The notes under the pieces: model-generated | What the model saw: the letters and a program-made list of their open reading frames with translations, nothing else | Databases searched by the model: none | What the model was told of the DNA's origin: nothing | Assembly (NCBI GenBank): GCA_018714895.1 | Contig: DVMQ01000014.1 | Span: forward strand, 92,193 to 156,192 | Reading direction: 5' to 3' | Length of the DNA: 64,000 nt | Origin: Coprovicinus avistercoris | GTDB taxonomy: Bacteria; Actinomycetota; Coriobacteriia; Coriobacteriales; Atopobiaceae | Translations under genes and position numbers: made by a program | In this document: positions 15,390 through 24,040 of the stretch, piece after piece | How the letters are laid out: each line of letters starts with the position of its first letter | How positions within the stretch are numbered: the stretch's first letter is position 1

Positions 15390-16175
15390 ATGGCGAACTC
15401 GCTCTCTCGTCGTTCTTTTGTTGGAATTGTTGGCGCTTCGGCTACGGTTCTTGGTCTTGGACTTGCCGGTTGTTCAGATAATTCTTCTTCTGGTTCTGCC
15501 GATTCATACATCATTGCAACGGATACCACGTTTGCTCCGTTTGAGTTTACGAATGACAACAACGAGTTCGTTGGTATCGATGTAGACACCCTTGCCGCTT
15601 GTGCCGAAGTTAGTGGCTTTGAGTACGAACTTCAGTCGCTCGGTTTTGATGCTGCAGTTGCTGCTCTTGAGTCTGGTCAGGCAGATGGTGTTATTGCTGG
15701 TATGTCCATTACGCCCGAGCGCGAAGAGAAGTATGACTTCTCTGATCCTTACTATGATTCCTATGTATGCGCTGCAGCTGCTGAAAATGGCGATGTAAAG
15801 AGCCTTGATGATCTCTCTGGTCGTGCAGTTGCTTGCAAAACGGGCACACAGAGTGCTGCATGGGCAGAATCCATCAAAGATCAGTATGGCTTCACCATTA
15901 ACTATTTTGATCAGTCTGACATGATGTACCAGGATGTTCTTACCGGCAATACTGCTGCTTGCTTCGAGGATTATCCTGTTATGGCCTATGGTGTTTCTCA
16001 GGGAAATGGCCTCACCATCATTGGCGAGAACAAGGATGAGTTCTCCACACCGTATGGCTTTGCTGTTCTTAAGGGTCAGAATGCTGAGCTGCTTTCCGCC
16101 TTCAATGAGGGCCTTGCTGAGATCCGCTCCAATGGTACCTATGATGAGATCCTGAACAAGTATCTTGAGGCGTAA
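15390..16175 (+). CDS. Amino-acid ABC transporter substrate-binding lipoprotein
   Basis: The 261-residue protein is a type II periplasmic-binding-fold receptor of the polar amino-acid family (FAPFEFTNDNNEFVGIDVD near the start of the mature part, then GVIAGMSITPEREEKYDFSDPYY). It starts with a twin-arginine signal (SRRSFV) and ends the signal in a lipobox LAGC, so it is probably exported by Tat and anchored as a lipoprotein. The ATG at 15390 follows GAAGGAGG; an ATG at 15348 lies upstream of that site. The permease and ATPase genes follow, completing a glutamine/cystine/basic-amino-acid type importer. The exact substrate cannot be told from sequence. Confidence 0.93.
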   Translation: MANSLSRRSFVGIVGASATVLGLGLAGCSDNSSSGSADSYIIATDTTFAPFEFTNDNNEFVGIDVDTLAACAEVSGFEYELQSLGFDAAVAALESGQADGVIAGMSITPEREEKYDFSDPYYDSYVCAAAAENGDVKSLDDLSGRAVACKTGTQSAAWAESIKDQYGFTINYFDQSDMMYQDVLTGNTAACFEDYPVMAYGVSQGNGLTIIGENKDEFSTPYGFAVLKGQNAELLSAFNEGLAEIRSNGTYDEILNKYLEA

Positions 16176-16255
16176 GTTCTGAGCTTTTAAGAGATGTCGT
16201 TGGGCCGCGTGCTGGTATGTCTACACGTGGCCCTAGGTTGTGTGAGGTTTACTGT

Positions 16256-16936
16256 ATGAATCATATTGACCTCATAGGCACACTTATAGAAGCCTGGCCC
16301 TTGCTATGGAACGGACTGAAAATGACCGTATATGTTACGGTCGTTTCCCTTGTCATTGCAATGGTTCTCGGCATTTTAGTGTGTCTTATGAACATTTCTT
16401 CGGTACGTCCCTTGCGTGGCGTAGCGAAGTTTTATATCTGGATTATCCGCGGTACACCTATGCTGGTCCAGGGTTTCTATATTTATTTTGCTATCCCTCA
16501 GCTCCTCCAGCTTATTACAGGTTCACAATTCCGCATTGATATCGTTACTGCAACGCTCATTACCCTTACTTTGAATGCTGGTGCGTATATCTCTGAGATT
16601 TTCCGCGGAGCTATTCAGTCGATTGATAAGGGCCAGATGGAGGCCTCTCGTAGCCTTGGTGTTGGTTATGCTACCTCCATGCGAAAGATTATTTTGCCTC
16701 AGGCTATTCGCGTTTGTTTACCATCGCTTGTCAATCAGTGCATCATCACACTTAAAGACTCCACCATTATGTATGCACTTGGTTTGCCTGAAATCATGAA
16801 CCAGGCGCGTGTGTTTGTTGGTAGGACCATGGAATCATTTGCTACCTATACCTGGGTTGCCCTTATCTTCCTCGCTATTATCAGCGTGCTCATGGTCTTG
16901 TCGTCTATTCTTGAGAAGAGGATGAGCAAGCAATGA
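16256..16936 (+). CDS. Amino-acid ABC transporter permease
   Basis: The 226-residue membrane protein has about five transmembrane segments and the HisM/GlnP signature: WIIRGTPMLVQ, NAGAYISEIFRGAI and the EAA loop EASRSLGVGYATSMRKIILPQAIR is spread over roughly residues 137-160. It would form a homodimeric channel with the ATPase encoded downstream. The ATG at 16256 is favoured because it begins immediately before the first helix, although its ribosome site (GTGAGG) is weak; an ATG at 16217 is the alternative. Its stop overlaps the next gene by ATGA. Confidence 0.92.
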   Translation: MNHIDLIGTLIEAWPLLWNGLKMTVYVTVVSLVIAMVLGILVCLMNISSVRPLRGVAKFYIWIIRGTPMLVQGFYIYFAIPQLLQLITGSQFRIDIVTATLITLTLNAGAYISEIFRGAIQSIDKGQMEASRSLGVGYATSMRKIILPQAIRVCLPSLVNQCIITLKDSTIMYALGLPEIMNQARVFVGRTMESFATYTWVALIFLAIISVLMVLSSILEKRMSKQ

Positions 16937-17667
16937 TGGAGCCTAAGATTAGAGTTGTCGATCTTCACAAGTATTTTGGTGACAACCAAGTTATTTGTGG
17001 TGTCAACATTGAAGTTCAGGCGGGCGAGGTTGTTTGTGTAATCGGGCCCTCTGGCTCGGGTAAGTCCACCTTCTTGCGTTGTCTTAATCGTCTTGAGGAT
17101 CCAACGAGTGGTGAGATTTACGTCGACAGTGAGTGCATTACCGATCCAAAGGCTGATGTAGACCGTATTCGCCGCCACATGGGTATGGTATTTCAGAACT
17201 TTAATTTGTTCCCTCACTACTCTGTACGTGAAAATCTTACCTACGCACCGGTACAGCTCAAGCTTAAGACACGGCAAGAAGCAAACGAGCTTGCTGACAA
17301 ACTTTTGGCTCGTGTCGGCCTAGCCGATAAGGCTGATGCAATGCCTCGCTCTCTTTCTGGCGGCCAGCAACAGCGCGTAGCAATTGCGCGCGCCCTTGCT
17401 ATGGAACCCGATATCATGCTGTTTGATGAGCCAACCAGCGCACTCGACCCAGAAATGGTTTCTGAGGTACTTGATGTTATGCGCAAACTGGCAAGTGAAG
17501 GCATGACAATGGTTATCGTTACTCATGAGATGGGTTTTGCTCATGACGTAGCTGATCGTGTTGTCTTCTTCGACTCGGGCGTTATTCAGGAAGAGGGTAC
17601 TCCTGAAGAGGTTCTGGATAATCCTCGCAACGAGAGAACCAAGAGCTTCCTTTCTAAAGTGCTGTAG
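16933..17667 (+). CDS. Amino-acid ABC transporter ATP-binding protein
   Basis: The 244-residue ATPase has Walker A GPSGSGKST, the Q-loop MGMVFQNFNLFPH, the signature LSGGQQQR, Walker B IMLFDEPTSALDPE and the switch histidine in VTHEMGFA. It belongs to the GlnQ/HisP group that powers uptake of polar amino acids. It overlaps the permease gene by 4 bp (ATGA), so subunit amounts are probably coupled. A terminator follows. Confidence 0.96.
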   Translation: MMEPKIRVVDLHKYFGDNQVICGVNIEVQAGEVVCVIGPSGSGKSTFLRCLNRLEDPTSGEIYVDSECITDPKADVDRIRRHMGMVFQNFNLFPHYSVRENLTYAPVQLKLKTRQEANELADKLLARVGLADKADAMPRSLSGGQQQRVAIARALAMEPDIMLFDEPTSALDPEMVSEVLDVMRKLASEGMTMVIVTHEMGFAHDVADRVVFFDSGVIQEEGTPEEVLDNPRNERTKSFLSKVL

Positions 17668-17700
17668 TCTTCGTAAGACACCGTTATCAGGTCATGTCAA

Positions 17701-17733
17701 AAGCCCGTCCAGAGAAACAATCTGGACGGGCTT
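17701..17733 (+). terminator. Terminator of the amino-acid ABC operon
   Basis: AAGCCCGTCCAGA and TCTGGACGGGCTT form a perfect 13-bp stem around GAAACAA; a T run (GTTTT) follows a few bases later. Confidence 0.85.
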
Positions 17734-17861
17734 ACTGCGTTTTAGCGCAACACTTCATTTGCCACTTATCGACGCTCACTGAGAGAAGCCATTCCTGAAA
17801 ACAGAACTGGACTAGCATGGTGTTTAGAAGTCGTGTTGGTCAATTTGTGAGGGGGATATGC

Positions 17862-18635
17862 ATGGATAAGACGATAAGTTTTGATATGACAGGCAAAGTT
17901 GCAATTGTTACAGGTGCCTCCCGTGGCTTAGGCGTGGAATTGGCAACGTCGCTTGCTGAGTATGGTGCTGATCTTGCTCTGATGGCTGGAAACGAGGAAA
18001 AACTTAAGAAGACTGCAGCCAGCATCATTGAGAAAACAGGTGTCAAAGTCATAACGGTAAAAGTTGATATTTCCAATGAGCAGAGTGTTCAGGCTGCTGT
18101 AAAGGCCGTTATGGATGAATACGGCAAGATTGATGTGTTGGTCAACAATGCCGGTATTATTCGTTATGGTCGGCCTGAGGAGATCTCTGCAGCCGATTGG
18201 CGTGACTGCATTGATGTTGACGTAACGGGTACTTGGCTTATGAGTAAAGAAGTGGTCAATGCCTATATGCTTGAGCATGGCGGTCGTATCGTAAATATTT
18301 GCTCGGTTAACAGTTTTAGCGCTTCACCTACTGCGGTGGTTTATCACGTCTCTAAAGCGGCTGAGGCTGCTCTTACTAAGTCTTGTGCTGCAGCGTGGGC
18401 TGGTAATGGTATCTACGTTAATGGTATTGCACCGGGTAATATGCAAAATGGTGAGATGGCTCCAGATACGCCTCCCGCAATTCTTGAGAATATTCGTAAC
18501 AAAGTGCCTCAGCGTCGTTTGGGTGGTTACGGCGATCTTTCCGGCGCACTGCTCTTCTTGGCATCGGATGCTAATACCTATACACAAGGCACCATTATCG
18601 TGTGCGATGGTGGACTCATTCTTGAGTCGTTTTAA
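17862..18635 (+). CDS. Short-chain dehydrogenase/reductase (gluconate 5-dehydrogenase-like)
   Basis: The 257-residue protein is a classical SDR: the NAD(P) site TGASRGLG, the NNAGI motif, a catalytic serine in NICSVNSF and the YHVSK active site (YxxxK). The opening FDMTGKVAIVTGASRGLG resembles gluconate 5-dehydrogenases and related sugar-acid reductases, but FabG-type or other polyol substrates cannot be excluded. The ATG at 17862 follows GAGGGGG; an ATG at 17817 lies before that site. It is a single gene between two terminators. Confidence 0.85.
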   Translation: MDKTISFDMTGKVAIVTGASRGLGVELATSLAEYGADLALMAGNEEKLKKTAASIIEKTGVKVITVKVDISNEQSVQAAVKAVMDEYGKIDVLVNNAGIIRYGRPEEISAADWRDCIDVDVTGTWLMSKEVVNAYMLEHGGRIVNICSVNSFSASPTAVVYHVSKAAEAALTKSCAAAWAGNGIYVNGIAPGNMQNGEMAPDTPPAILENIRNKVPQRRLGGYGDLSGALLFLASDANTYTQGTIIVCDGGLILESF

Positions 18636-18643
18636 TTGAGTTG

Positions 18644-18673
18644 CTGGGCGAGAGGATGTCATCTTCTCGCCCA
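18644..18673 (+). terminator. Terminator-like hairpin between SDR and tagO genes
   Basis: TGGGCGAGA and TCTCGCCCA pair around GGATGTCATCT, followed by TATTTCT. It lies between convergent genes and may act in both directions. Confidence 0.75.
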
Positions 18674-18751
18674 TATTTCTATATAACAATTCTATTTAAG
18701 ATGCTTATTTCATTTGAAATTGGGTTTATCAAAAAACCTAGCAATGCATGT

Positions 18752-20050
18752 TTATTGCTTTGAAGAATCATCTGTGTGCTCGACAGATTGCTTATCTGTA
18801 TCTTCCTGTGCTGCAACTTCATCCATGTGGTTATTTGCACGATGATGGAGCAATTCGTTTACGATATGCTCGCGATGCTCTTCAGCGGCTTGCTCTGCAC
18901 GGCGTGTTTCTTCCTCAAAGGCGGGGTCATCTGGTCCAATGAGTTCATCGTGGCCGGTATCGGGGTCATAATGATGGCGCAATACCGGTTCAAACAAATG
19001 AAGCTTTGCCGCAAAAGCGCTTGAGGCAACTATCAAAACACAGAAAATAAGGGTACGAGGCCACACCTCTACCTGCGTCATAATAAATGACCCAAGGCAG
19101 AGAAAAGCTGTCCACGCATAAATAAGTAGCACGGCACCTCGTTGGTCAAATCCTTCTTGGATCAACCGATGATGAATGTGTCCACGGTCTGCTTGTCCAA
19201 CACTCACATGGGCTCGCATACGACGAATAATGGCAGATCCGGTATCGATGATGGGGATGCCAGCAACAAGGAGCGGAATAATAATTGTGGTGAGACCGGC
19301 TACACGAGTGACATTGAGCAGCGAAACAACACCCATGACAAACCCTATGAGCAGAGATCCGGAGTCACCCAAAAAGATTGAAGCGGGATGGAAGTTATAA
19401 AACAAAAATCCCAGTGTGGCGCCTGCAAGTGCAATAGATAGCGAGGCGGCGTCTGGATGGCCAGCATTAAAAGCTAAGACAAACATGGTGATGCTTGCGA
19501 TGCAGGCAATACCAGAGGAAAGCCCATCCAGCCCATCAATAAGATTGATGATGTTCATGTAGGCTACCAGATAGATAACCGTAACGGGATAGGCTACCCA
19601 ACCCAGCATGATCTCTCCGCCGGCAAAAGGATTGACAATATTGCCAACTACAAGCCCGCTTGCCGCTGCAACGCTGGCTGCTATGATCTGTCCTGCTAGC
19701 TTTGGCAAAGGTTTTAGATGATAAATATCATCAATAACACCCGTGAGAAACGCTATGGTTACACCTACCGCCAACACGTAATAATTAACCGGCATGCCAG
19801 CTGATGGTATGAGTACGGGCGGCCAGCCAAAATAGCGTGCTCCAACTACCATAAGTAACAATGAAACAATGAGCGCGCAAAATACGCCAACACCGCCCAT
19901 ACGCGGAATAGGTTTACGATTTATTCTTCGCTTGTTTGGATAATCTACTGCGCCAACTTTCCATGCAAGCTTGCGTACTAAAGGAGTAATAAGCACAACA
20001 ACGAGAAGAGCTGTAAAAAACAGACATATAAATGGATGTGCTTTTAGCAT
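18752..20050 (-). CDS. tagO: Undecaprenyl-phosphate glycosyl-1-phosphate transferase (TagO/WecA family)
   Basis: The enzyme transfers a sugar-1-phosphate, usually GlcNAc-1-P, from a UDP-sugar to undecaprenyl phosphate, the first step in making wall teichoic acids or other surface glycans. The 432-residue protein has about eleven membrane segments and the family motifs: RINRKPIPRMGG, the catalytic VIDDIYHL, NLIDGLDGL, FLGDSGSLLIG and GHIHHRL. The start follows GGAGGAGGG. The family usually ends soon after the last helix, but here a hydrophilic acidic tail of about 70 residues follows (EEETRRAEQAAEEHREH and beyond), probably cytoplasmic. The neighbouring genes give no pathway context. Confidence 0.92.
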   Translation of the reverse strand: MLKAHPFICLFFTALLVVVLITPLVRKLAWKVGAVDYPNKRRINRKPIPRMGGVGVFCALIVSLLLMVVGARYFGWPPVLIPSAGMPVNYYVLAVGVTIAFLTGVIDDIYHLKPLPKLAGQIIAASVAAASGLVVGNIVNPFAGGEIMLGWVAYPVTVIYLVAYMNIINLIDGLDGLSSGIACIASITMFVLAFNAGHPDAASLSIALAGATLGFLFYNFHPASIFLGDSGSLLIGFVMGVVSLLNVTRVAGLTTIIIPLLVAGIPIIDTGSAIIRRMRAHVSVGQADRGHIHHRLIQEGFDQRGAVLLIYAWTAFLCLGSFIMTQVEVWPRTLIFCVLIVASSAFAAKLHLFEPVLRHHYDPDTGHDELIGPDDPAFEEETRRAEQAAEEHREHIVNELLHHRANNHMDEVAAQEDTDKQSVEHTDDSSKQ

Positions 20051-20365
20051 TGTTTACCCTCCTCCCGTACGCGCATGTCTGGCTTCGAATAATACTGTAT
20101 ATCCAGGTAGAACCAAAATGCAGTAGATAAACTCACATGTGGCACCTATGTAGCCGCTCTTTTACGACTGCTACACGAGTACCGCCAACGAAATATCTTA
20201 GTACACAGGCACAATGTCACTGTTATTTGACAGTTGATATAGGTATATAAAAAGTGTCTAAGTGAGTGCAGCATTCCTTTTAGTAGTAATGCGAAAGATA
20301 AAGCATACGCGGAATGTTTTCAGTATGTGTTTAGTTTTACGTTTGGCTTGAGGAGGGAGGGCATT
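20051..20365. other. Divergent promoter region without a gene
   Basis: This 315-bp gap separates tagO (minus) from the glycerol-3-phosphate oxidoreductase genes (plus). It is AT-rich near 20220-20260, with TTGACA at about 20229 and several TATA-like stretches, but no pair with ideal spacing. I see no gene or RNA in it. Confidence 0.5.
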
Positions 20366-21805
20366 ATGCCCGATGTGGTTATCGTAGGAGCTGGCGTAGC
20401 GGGATGTGCCTGTGCCCGTGAGCTCTCTCGGTATAACCTTGATGTAGAGGTTGTTGAGGCGGGATATGATCTTGCTTGTGGTGCTTCTCGATCTAACAGC
20501 GGCATTGTGCATGGAGGCTACGATCCCAAGCCTGGTACACGTAAGGCCTATTACAACGTACGAGGCGCTCAACGGATCTTTGAGTTAGCTCCAGAACTTG
20601 GTTTTCGTGTACGACGTAATGGTTCTATGGTTGTAGCGTTTTCGGAGGAAGAGCTAAAAGTCATAGAAGAGCTCAATCGTCGGGCTCAGGCAAACGGCGT
20701 TTCTGATGTGCACGTGGTTAGTGCCGAACAAGCTCGTACGCTTGAGCCAAATCTCAATCCAAAGGTTATGGGTGCCCTGGTGTGCGATGCTTCAGGCATT
20801 TGCGATCCCTTTGGAATGACAGTTGCATTTGCTGAGAACGCCAAAGTAAATGGTGTAACGTTCAGATTCCTTACTCCCGTGGTTGATATTAAAAAAGAAC
20901 CGTGCGGTTGGGGAGTGCAGCTTGGAACAGGCGAAGTCCTTCATACAAAATTGCTGATAAATGCCGCAGGTGTACAAGCGATTGAATTCCATAACAAAGT
21001 TTCAGAGGACAAGCTTATATCTCGTCCGCGCTTGGGCGAATACGTTCTTATGAGTCGTGACATGGGCACGACCTTTTCACACACCATGTTTCAAACACCC
21101 ACTTCCCGCGGTAAAGGCGTGTTGGTGAGCCCTACGACAGAGGGCAACCTTATTGTTGGTCCCGATGCTCTTGATAGCACTGATGCCTTCGATACGGCAA
21201 CGCATAGTGAAGGTTTAGCTGCCGTTATTGAACAGGCAAAACTAACATGGCCCACCTACGCTGCGGGCGAAGTAATTACCAACTTTGCTGGTGTGCGTCC
21301 TTCGGGCGCAAACGGTGATTTTGTCATTGGAGAAGTGGAAGACGCTCCTGGTTTTTACGATATTGCAGCCTTTGATTCTCCGGGACTTACCTCTGCCGCT
21401 GCGGTTGCAGTAGATGTGGCAGCATGGGCAGCTGACAAGCTCAATGCTACTCTCAACTCCTCATTCATTCCTCAACGAGCTTGTCCTAAGCGTTTTCTCG
21501 AGATGACCAAAGAGGAACGTGAAGTGGCAATCGCACAGGATCCTCTCTTCGGTCATCTGGTATGCCGTTGTGAGCAAGTGAGTGAAGCAGAAGTTCTCGA
21601 GGCTATTCATGCGCCAATTCCGGCTACCACTATTTCAGCGGTTCGGAGACGCTGTCGTGCGGGCATGGGCCGTTGCCAAGGAGGCTTTTGTTTGCCTACC
21701 GTTGCAGAAATTATTGCTCGAGAAACAGGCATTGATATAGGTGATGTGAGAATGGCTGGCCCTGGCTCCGAGATAGGACTCGGGCATATTGGGGAGGTTG
21801 AGTGA
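20366..21805 (+). CDS. glpA: Glycerol-3-phosphate dehydrogenase-like FAD oxidoreductase with BFD-type Fe-S domain
   Basis: The 479-residue protein has an N-terminal FAD-binding GAGVAGCACAREL, a DAO-fold body with SNSGIVHGGYDPKPGT, and a C-terminal BFD-like [2Fe-2S] domain (CRCEQVSEAEV, then CRAGMGRCQGGFC). This layout matches anaerobic GlpA and the GlpA-like dehydrogenases that work with an NAD(P)H oxidoreductase partner. It would oxidise glycerol-3-phosphate to dihydroxyacetone phosphate and pass electrons through FAD and the Fe-S centre. The ATG at 20366 follows GGAGGGAGGG. Its stop overlaps the next gene (TGATG), so the products probably form one complex. A 2-hydroxyacid substrate is the main alternative. 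Confidence 0.87.
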   Translation: MPDVVIVGAGVAGCACARELSRYNLDVEVVEAGYDLACGASRSNSGIVHGGYDPKPGTRKAYYNVRGAQRIFELAPELGFRVRRNGSMVVAFSEEELKVIEELNRRAQANGVSDVHVVSAEQARTLEPNLNPKVMGALVCDASGICDPFGMTVAFAENAKVNGVTFRFLTPVVDIKKEPCGWGVQLGTGEVLHTKLLINAAGVQAIEFHNKVSEDKLISRPRLGEYVLMSRDMGTTFSHTMFQTPTSRGKGVLVSPTTEGNLIVGPDALDSTDAFDTATHSEGLAAVIEQAKLTWPTYAAGEVITNFAGVRPSGANGDFVIGEVEDAPGFYDIAAFDSPGLTSAAAVAVDVAAWAADKLNATLNSSFIPQRACPKRFLEMTKEEREVAIAQDPLFGHLVCRCEQVSEAEVLEAIHAPIPATTISAVRRRCRAGMGRCQGGFCLPTVAEIIARETGIDIGDVRMAGPGSEIGLGHIGEVE

Positions 21806-23100
21806 TGGACAACGTCCAGCGTGTATCACAGTTTGATGTTCTTGTAGTAGGTGCTGGTGCGGCTGGTCTTGCAGCAGCTACATCGGCGGCACAGCAGGGC
21901 GCGTCTGTTCTCGTTGTGGAACGCGAAGCTGCTCCCGGAGGCATCTTAAGTCAGTGCATTCACAATGGATTTGGTCTGCATCGCTATGGTGAAGAGCTTA
22001 CTGGCCCTGAGTATGCAGCTCGCGAGATAACTTCTCTTCACAAGGAAGATGATGCCATACAGGTGCTTACTGACACCGCTGTTCTTGCACTTAAACGCGA
22101 AGGGAAGTCTATACAAGCAACCCTTGTTTCAGCTGAGCGGGGCATGCAGGTCCTCACTTTTGGAGCGGTTGTCCTTGCATGTGGTTGTCGCGAGCGTAGT
22201 CGCGGAGAGATTGGTATTCCGGGAACACGCCCGGCAGGAGTGTATACGGCTGGATGTGCACAGAAACTTTGTAACATCGATGGCATTCGACCTGGCTCAC
22301 GCGTAGTAATTTTAGGTTCGGGCGATATTGGTCTTATTATGGCTCGCCGTATGACGTGGGAGGGCGCCAAAGTTCTCTGCGTATGTGAATTGGCTTCGGA
22401 GCTAGGAGGTCTGCGTCGCAACATTGTGCAATGTTTGGACGATAACAACATTCCGTTGTTGCTCTCAACTACCGTAACGGCCATTAAAGGTTCTCCGCGC
22501 CTTGAAGCGGTAGAGCTGAGTGATGTAGATCCAGTAACAAAACAACCCATTCCTGGAACAAGCAGACTTGTCGAATGTGATGCTTTGTTGTTATCGGTGG
22601 GTCTTATTCCAGACAATACGCTTGCAAAAGGTTTGGGAGCAGCAATTGATCCTGGTACCAAGGGTCCTAAAGTAAATGAACATCTGCAAACAAGCGTGCC
22701 AGGGCTATTTGTGGCTGGCAATGAACTTCATGTACATGATTTGGTTGACTATGTATCTGAAGAGGGCACTGTTGCGGGTATTTCTGCTGCTCTCTATGCG
22801 TTAGGAAAAACAGAGAACAACGAGGAAGAACCTCTGACGGTAGTGTGTGGAGAAGATGTTGCCCAAATTGCTCCACAGCTCATCACTCAGAGGGATAAGA
22901 AGGTAACTTTACGCTTGCGTTCACGTGCGAGGATAGAGAATGCACAGATTTGCGTTGTGTGCAATAACAAAACTATCCGCTCGGTTGCTCGGCGAATCGT
23001 AGTGCCATCAGAGATGCAAGAAATCGTACTCCGTCCTACAGATCTCGAGCAGATAACAGGTGGGCTTGAAGTTATCTGTCAGCCAGCTGAGAGAAGGTAA
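21805..23100 (+). CDS. FAD/NAD(P)-dependent oxidoreductase partner of the GlpA-like subunit
   Basis: The 431-residue flavoprotein has two Rossmann motifs: FAD site VVGAGAAGLAAATSAAQQ and a second dinucleotide site VVILGSGDIGLIMARR in the middle, plus GLFVAGNELHVHDLVDY near the C-terminus. CGCRERSRGE in the linker is typical of this group. It resembles the NADH-oxidase subunit found beside GlpA-like proteins and a DUF1667 protein, for example in Thermotoga maritima. It is sandwiched between these two partners, overlapping the first and 5 bp from the second. It likely transfers electrons between the glycerol-3-phosphate dehydrogenase and NAD(P). Confidence 0.88.
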   Translation: MDNVQRVSQFDVLVVGAGAAGLAAATSAAQQGASVLVVEREAAPGGILSQCIHNGFGLHRYGEELTGPEYAAREITSLHKEDDAIQVLTDTAVLALKREGKSIQATLVSAERGMQVLTFGAVVLACGCRERSRGEIGIPGTRPAGVYTAGCAQKLCNIDGIRPGSRVVILGSGDIGLIMARRMTWEGAKVLCVCELASELGGLRRNIVQCLDDNNIPLLLSTTVTAIKGSPRLEAVELSDVDPVTKQPIPGTSRLVECDALLLSVGLIPDNTLAKGLGAAIDPGTKGPKVNEHLQTSVPGLFVAGNELHVHDLVDYVSEEGTVAGISAALYALGKTENNEEEPLTVVCGEDVAQIAPQLITQRDKKVTLRLRSRARIENAQICVVCNNKTIRSVARRIVVPSEMQEIVLRPTDLEQITGGLEVICQPAERR

Positions 23101-23105
23101 GAAGC

Positions 23106-23480
23106 GTGGAACAACATGTACAAAATGTCACGTGTGTTCAGTGTCCTATGGGATGTTCTCTCTCTGTGTATATAGATAGCGCGGGAGCAGTAACTAACGT
23201 GGAGGGAAACAGCTGTCCTCGTGGCAAGGCGTATGGCGAGGCAGAAGTCACTCATCCGGTGCGAATGGTAACAAGCCTCATGCGGGTTGAGAACACTTTT
23301 CATCCCATAAGTGTGCGTACTGCTGAAGCGGTGCCACGTGAGACTATTCCAGCTGTCCTTGCTGCTATCCATAACACAACAGTTCAGGTGCCTGTACAGG
23401 CAGGTGAAGTGCTCATTCAGAATGTGGCAAATACTGGTATTGATGTGGTGGCAACAAAGAGCTGTACAACACCACTTTAG
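23106..23480 (+). CDS. DUF1667 small cysteine-rich protein of the oxidoreductase complex
   Basis: The 124-residue protein starts at GTG after GGTAAGAAG and carries a CVQCPMGC motif near the N-terminus, a further cysteine in SCPRGKAYGEAE and the PVRMVTSLMRV stretch, which together define the DUF1667 family. The four cysteines could bind a metal or Fe-S centre. The family occurs with GlpA-like and NADH oxidase-like genes, as here, and is taken to be a subunit of that complex; its exact role is not established. It is the last gene of the set. Confidence 0.85.
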   Translation: MEQHVQNVTCVQCPMGCSLSVYIDSAGAVTNVEGNSCPRGKAYGEAEVTHPVRMVTSLMRVENTFHPISVRTAEAVPRETIPAVLAAIHNTTVQVPVQAGEVLIQNVANTGIDVVATKSCTTPL

Positions 23481-23577
23481 TGCGGGCGCTTATACGAATT
23501 CTTCCGATAAGCGAGATATGACTCACGTACGCAATGTCAAGACTGGTTCTGAGGAAACTAGGCTTTATAGTTGAATT

Positions 23578-23745
23578 GCCGGATCCCTGCGGTGCCAACT
23601 GGGTGAACCGACAATTTTTTCGAGGGAGTCCAGATATCGTTCCTAGTACGGGGATCCTCCGTTGTTGAGGAAGCCGGAAGAGGCGATGAGGACACCCACC
23701 TTTTGTGAGGTGGGTTCATAATCGCAACCGCAGGGGCCGGTTTTT
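23578..23745 (+). ncRNA. ssrS: Probable 6S RNA
   Basis: 6S RNA binds the housekeeping RNA polymerase by imitating an open promoter. The sequence contains CCCTGCGGTG, later GAACCGACAATTTT, and GAGGAAGCCGGAAGAGGCG, in the order and spacing of known 6S RNAs (which have CCTGCGGTG, GAGCCGATAATTT and GAAGCC). The 5' end (CCGG-AT-CCCTGCGG, 23579-23592) can pair with the 3' end (CCGCAGGG-G-CCGG, 23728-23740), closing a long rod of about 167 nt, and five T follow at 23741. TATAGT at 23566-23571 would serve as the -10. There is no convincing reading frame. Ends are approximate, and a different structured RNA cannot be excluded without a covariance search. Confidence 0.7.
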
Positions 23746-23783
23746 ATGTGGAAAGCGTTTGCCAACCTCATAAAAACCAGCCC
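23734..23783. terminator. Long inverted repeat, probable bidirectional terminator
   Basis: GGTTTTTATG (23739-23748) and CATAAAAACC (23769-23778), with GGGC/GCCC outer pairs after one mismatch, form a hairpin with T-rich arms between the convergent 6S RNA and XRE gene. It shares bases with the 6S closing stem. Confidence 0.6.
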
Positions 23784-23803
23784 GAGTCGCTTTAATGCTG
23801 CAG

Positions 23804-24040
23804 CTAGTCTTGGTGTGTCTCCAGTTCGATAGCATCCGAAGGCAGAGGCGTATCTTTAGGAATCGCCACAAGCTTATAACCCAAGATGTTAAGGAGTCTT
23901 ACAAGAACTTTCGTTTGTGGGTTGCCCACCGAGAGCACAGAAGCAACTGCTGGTTGGCTTACACCAAGTTCATCGGCGACCATCTGCTGAGTCATGTTGC
24001 GCTTCGAGATGATCGATCGAAGGGCATCCGATACATACAT
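23804..24040 (-). CDS. Small XRE-family helix-turn-helix regulator
   Basis: The 78-residue protein has a Cro/CI-type helix-turn-helix in its first half (MTQQMVADELGVSQPAVASV) and a short C-terminal part containing LLNILGYKLVAIPKD, a pattern common in stand-alone XRE regulators and antitoxins. It starts at ATG after AAAGGGGAGG. No toxin or HipA-like partner lies next to it: the upstream neighbour is polA, 333 bp away and divergent. Its targets cannot be read from the sequence; self-repression from the 24041-24373 region is possible. Confidence 0.8.
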   Translation of the reverse strand: MYVSDALRSIISKRNMTQQMVADELGVSQPAVASVLSVGNPQTKVLVRLLNILGYKLVAIPKDTPLPSDAIELETHQD

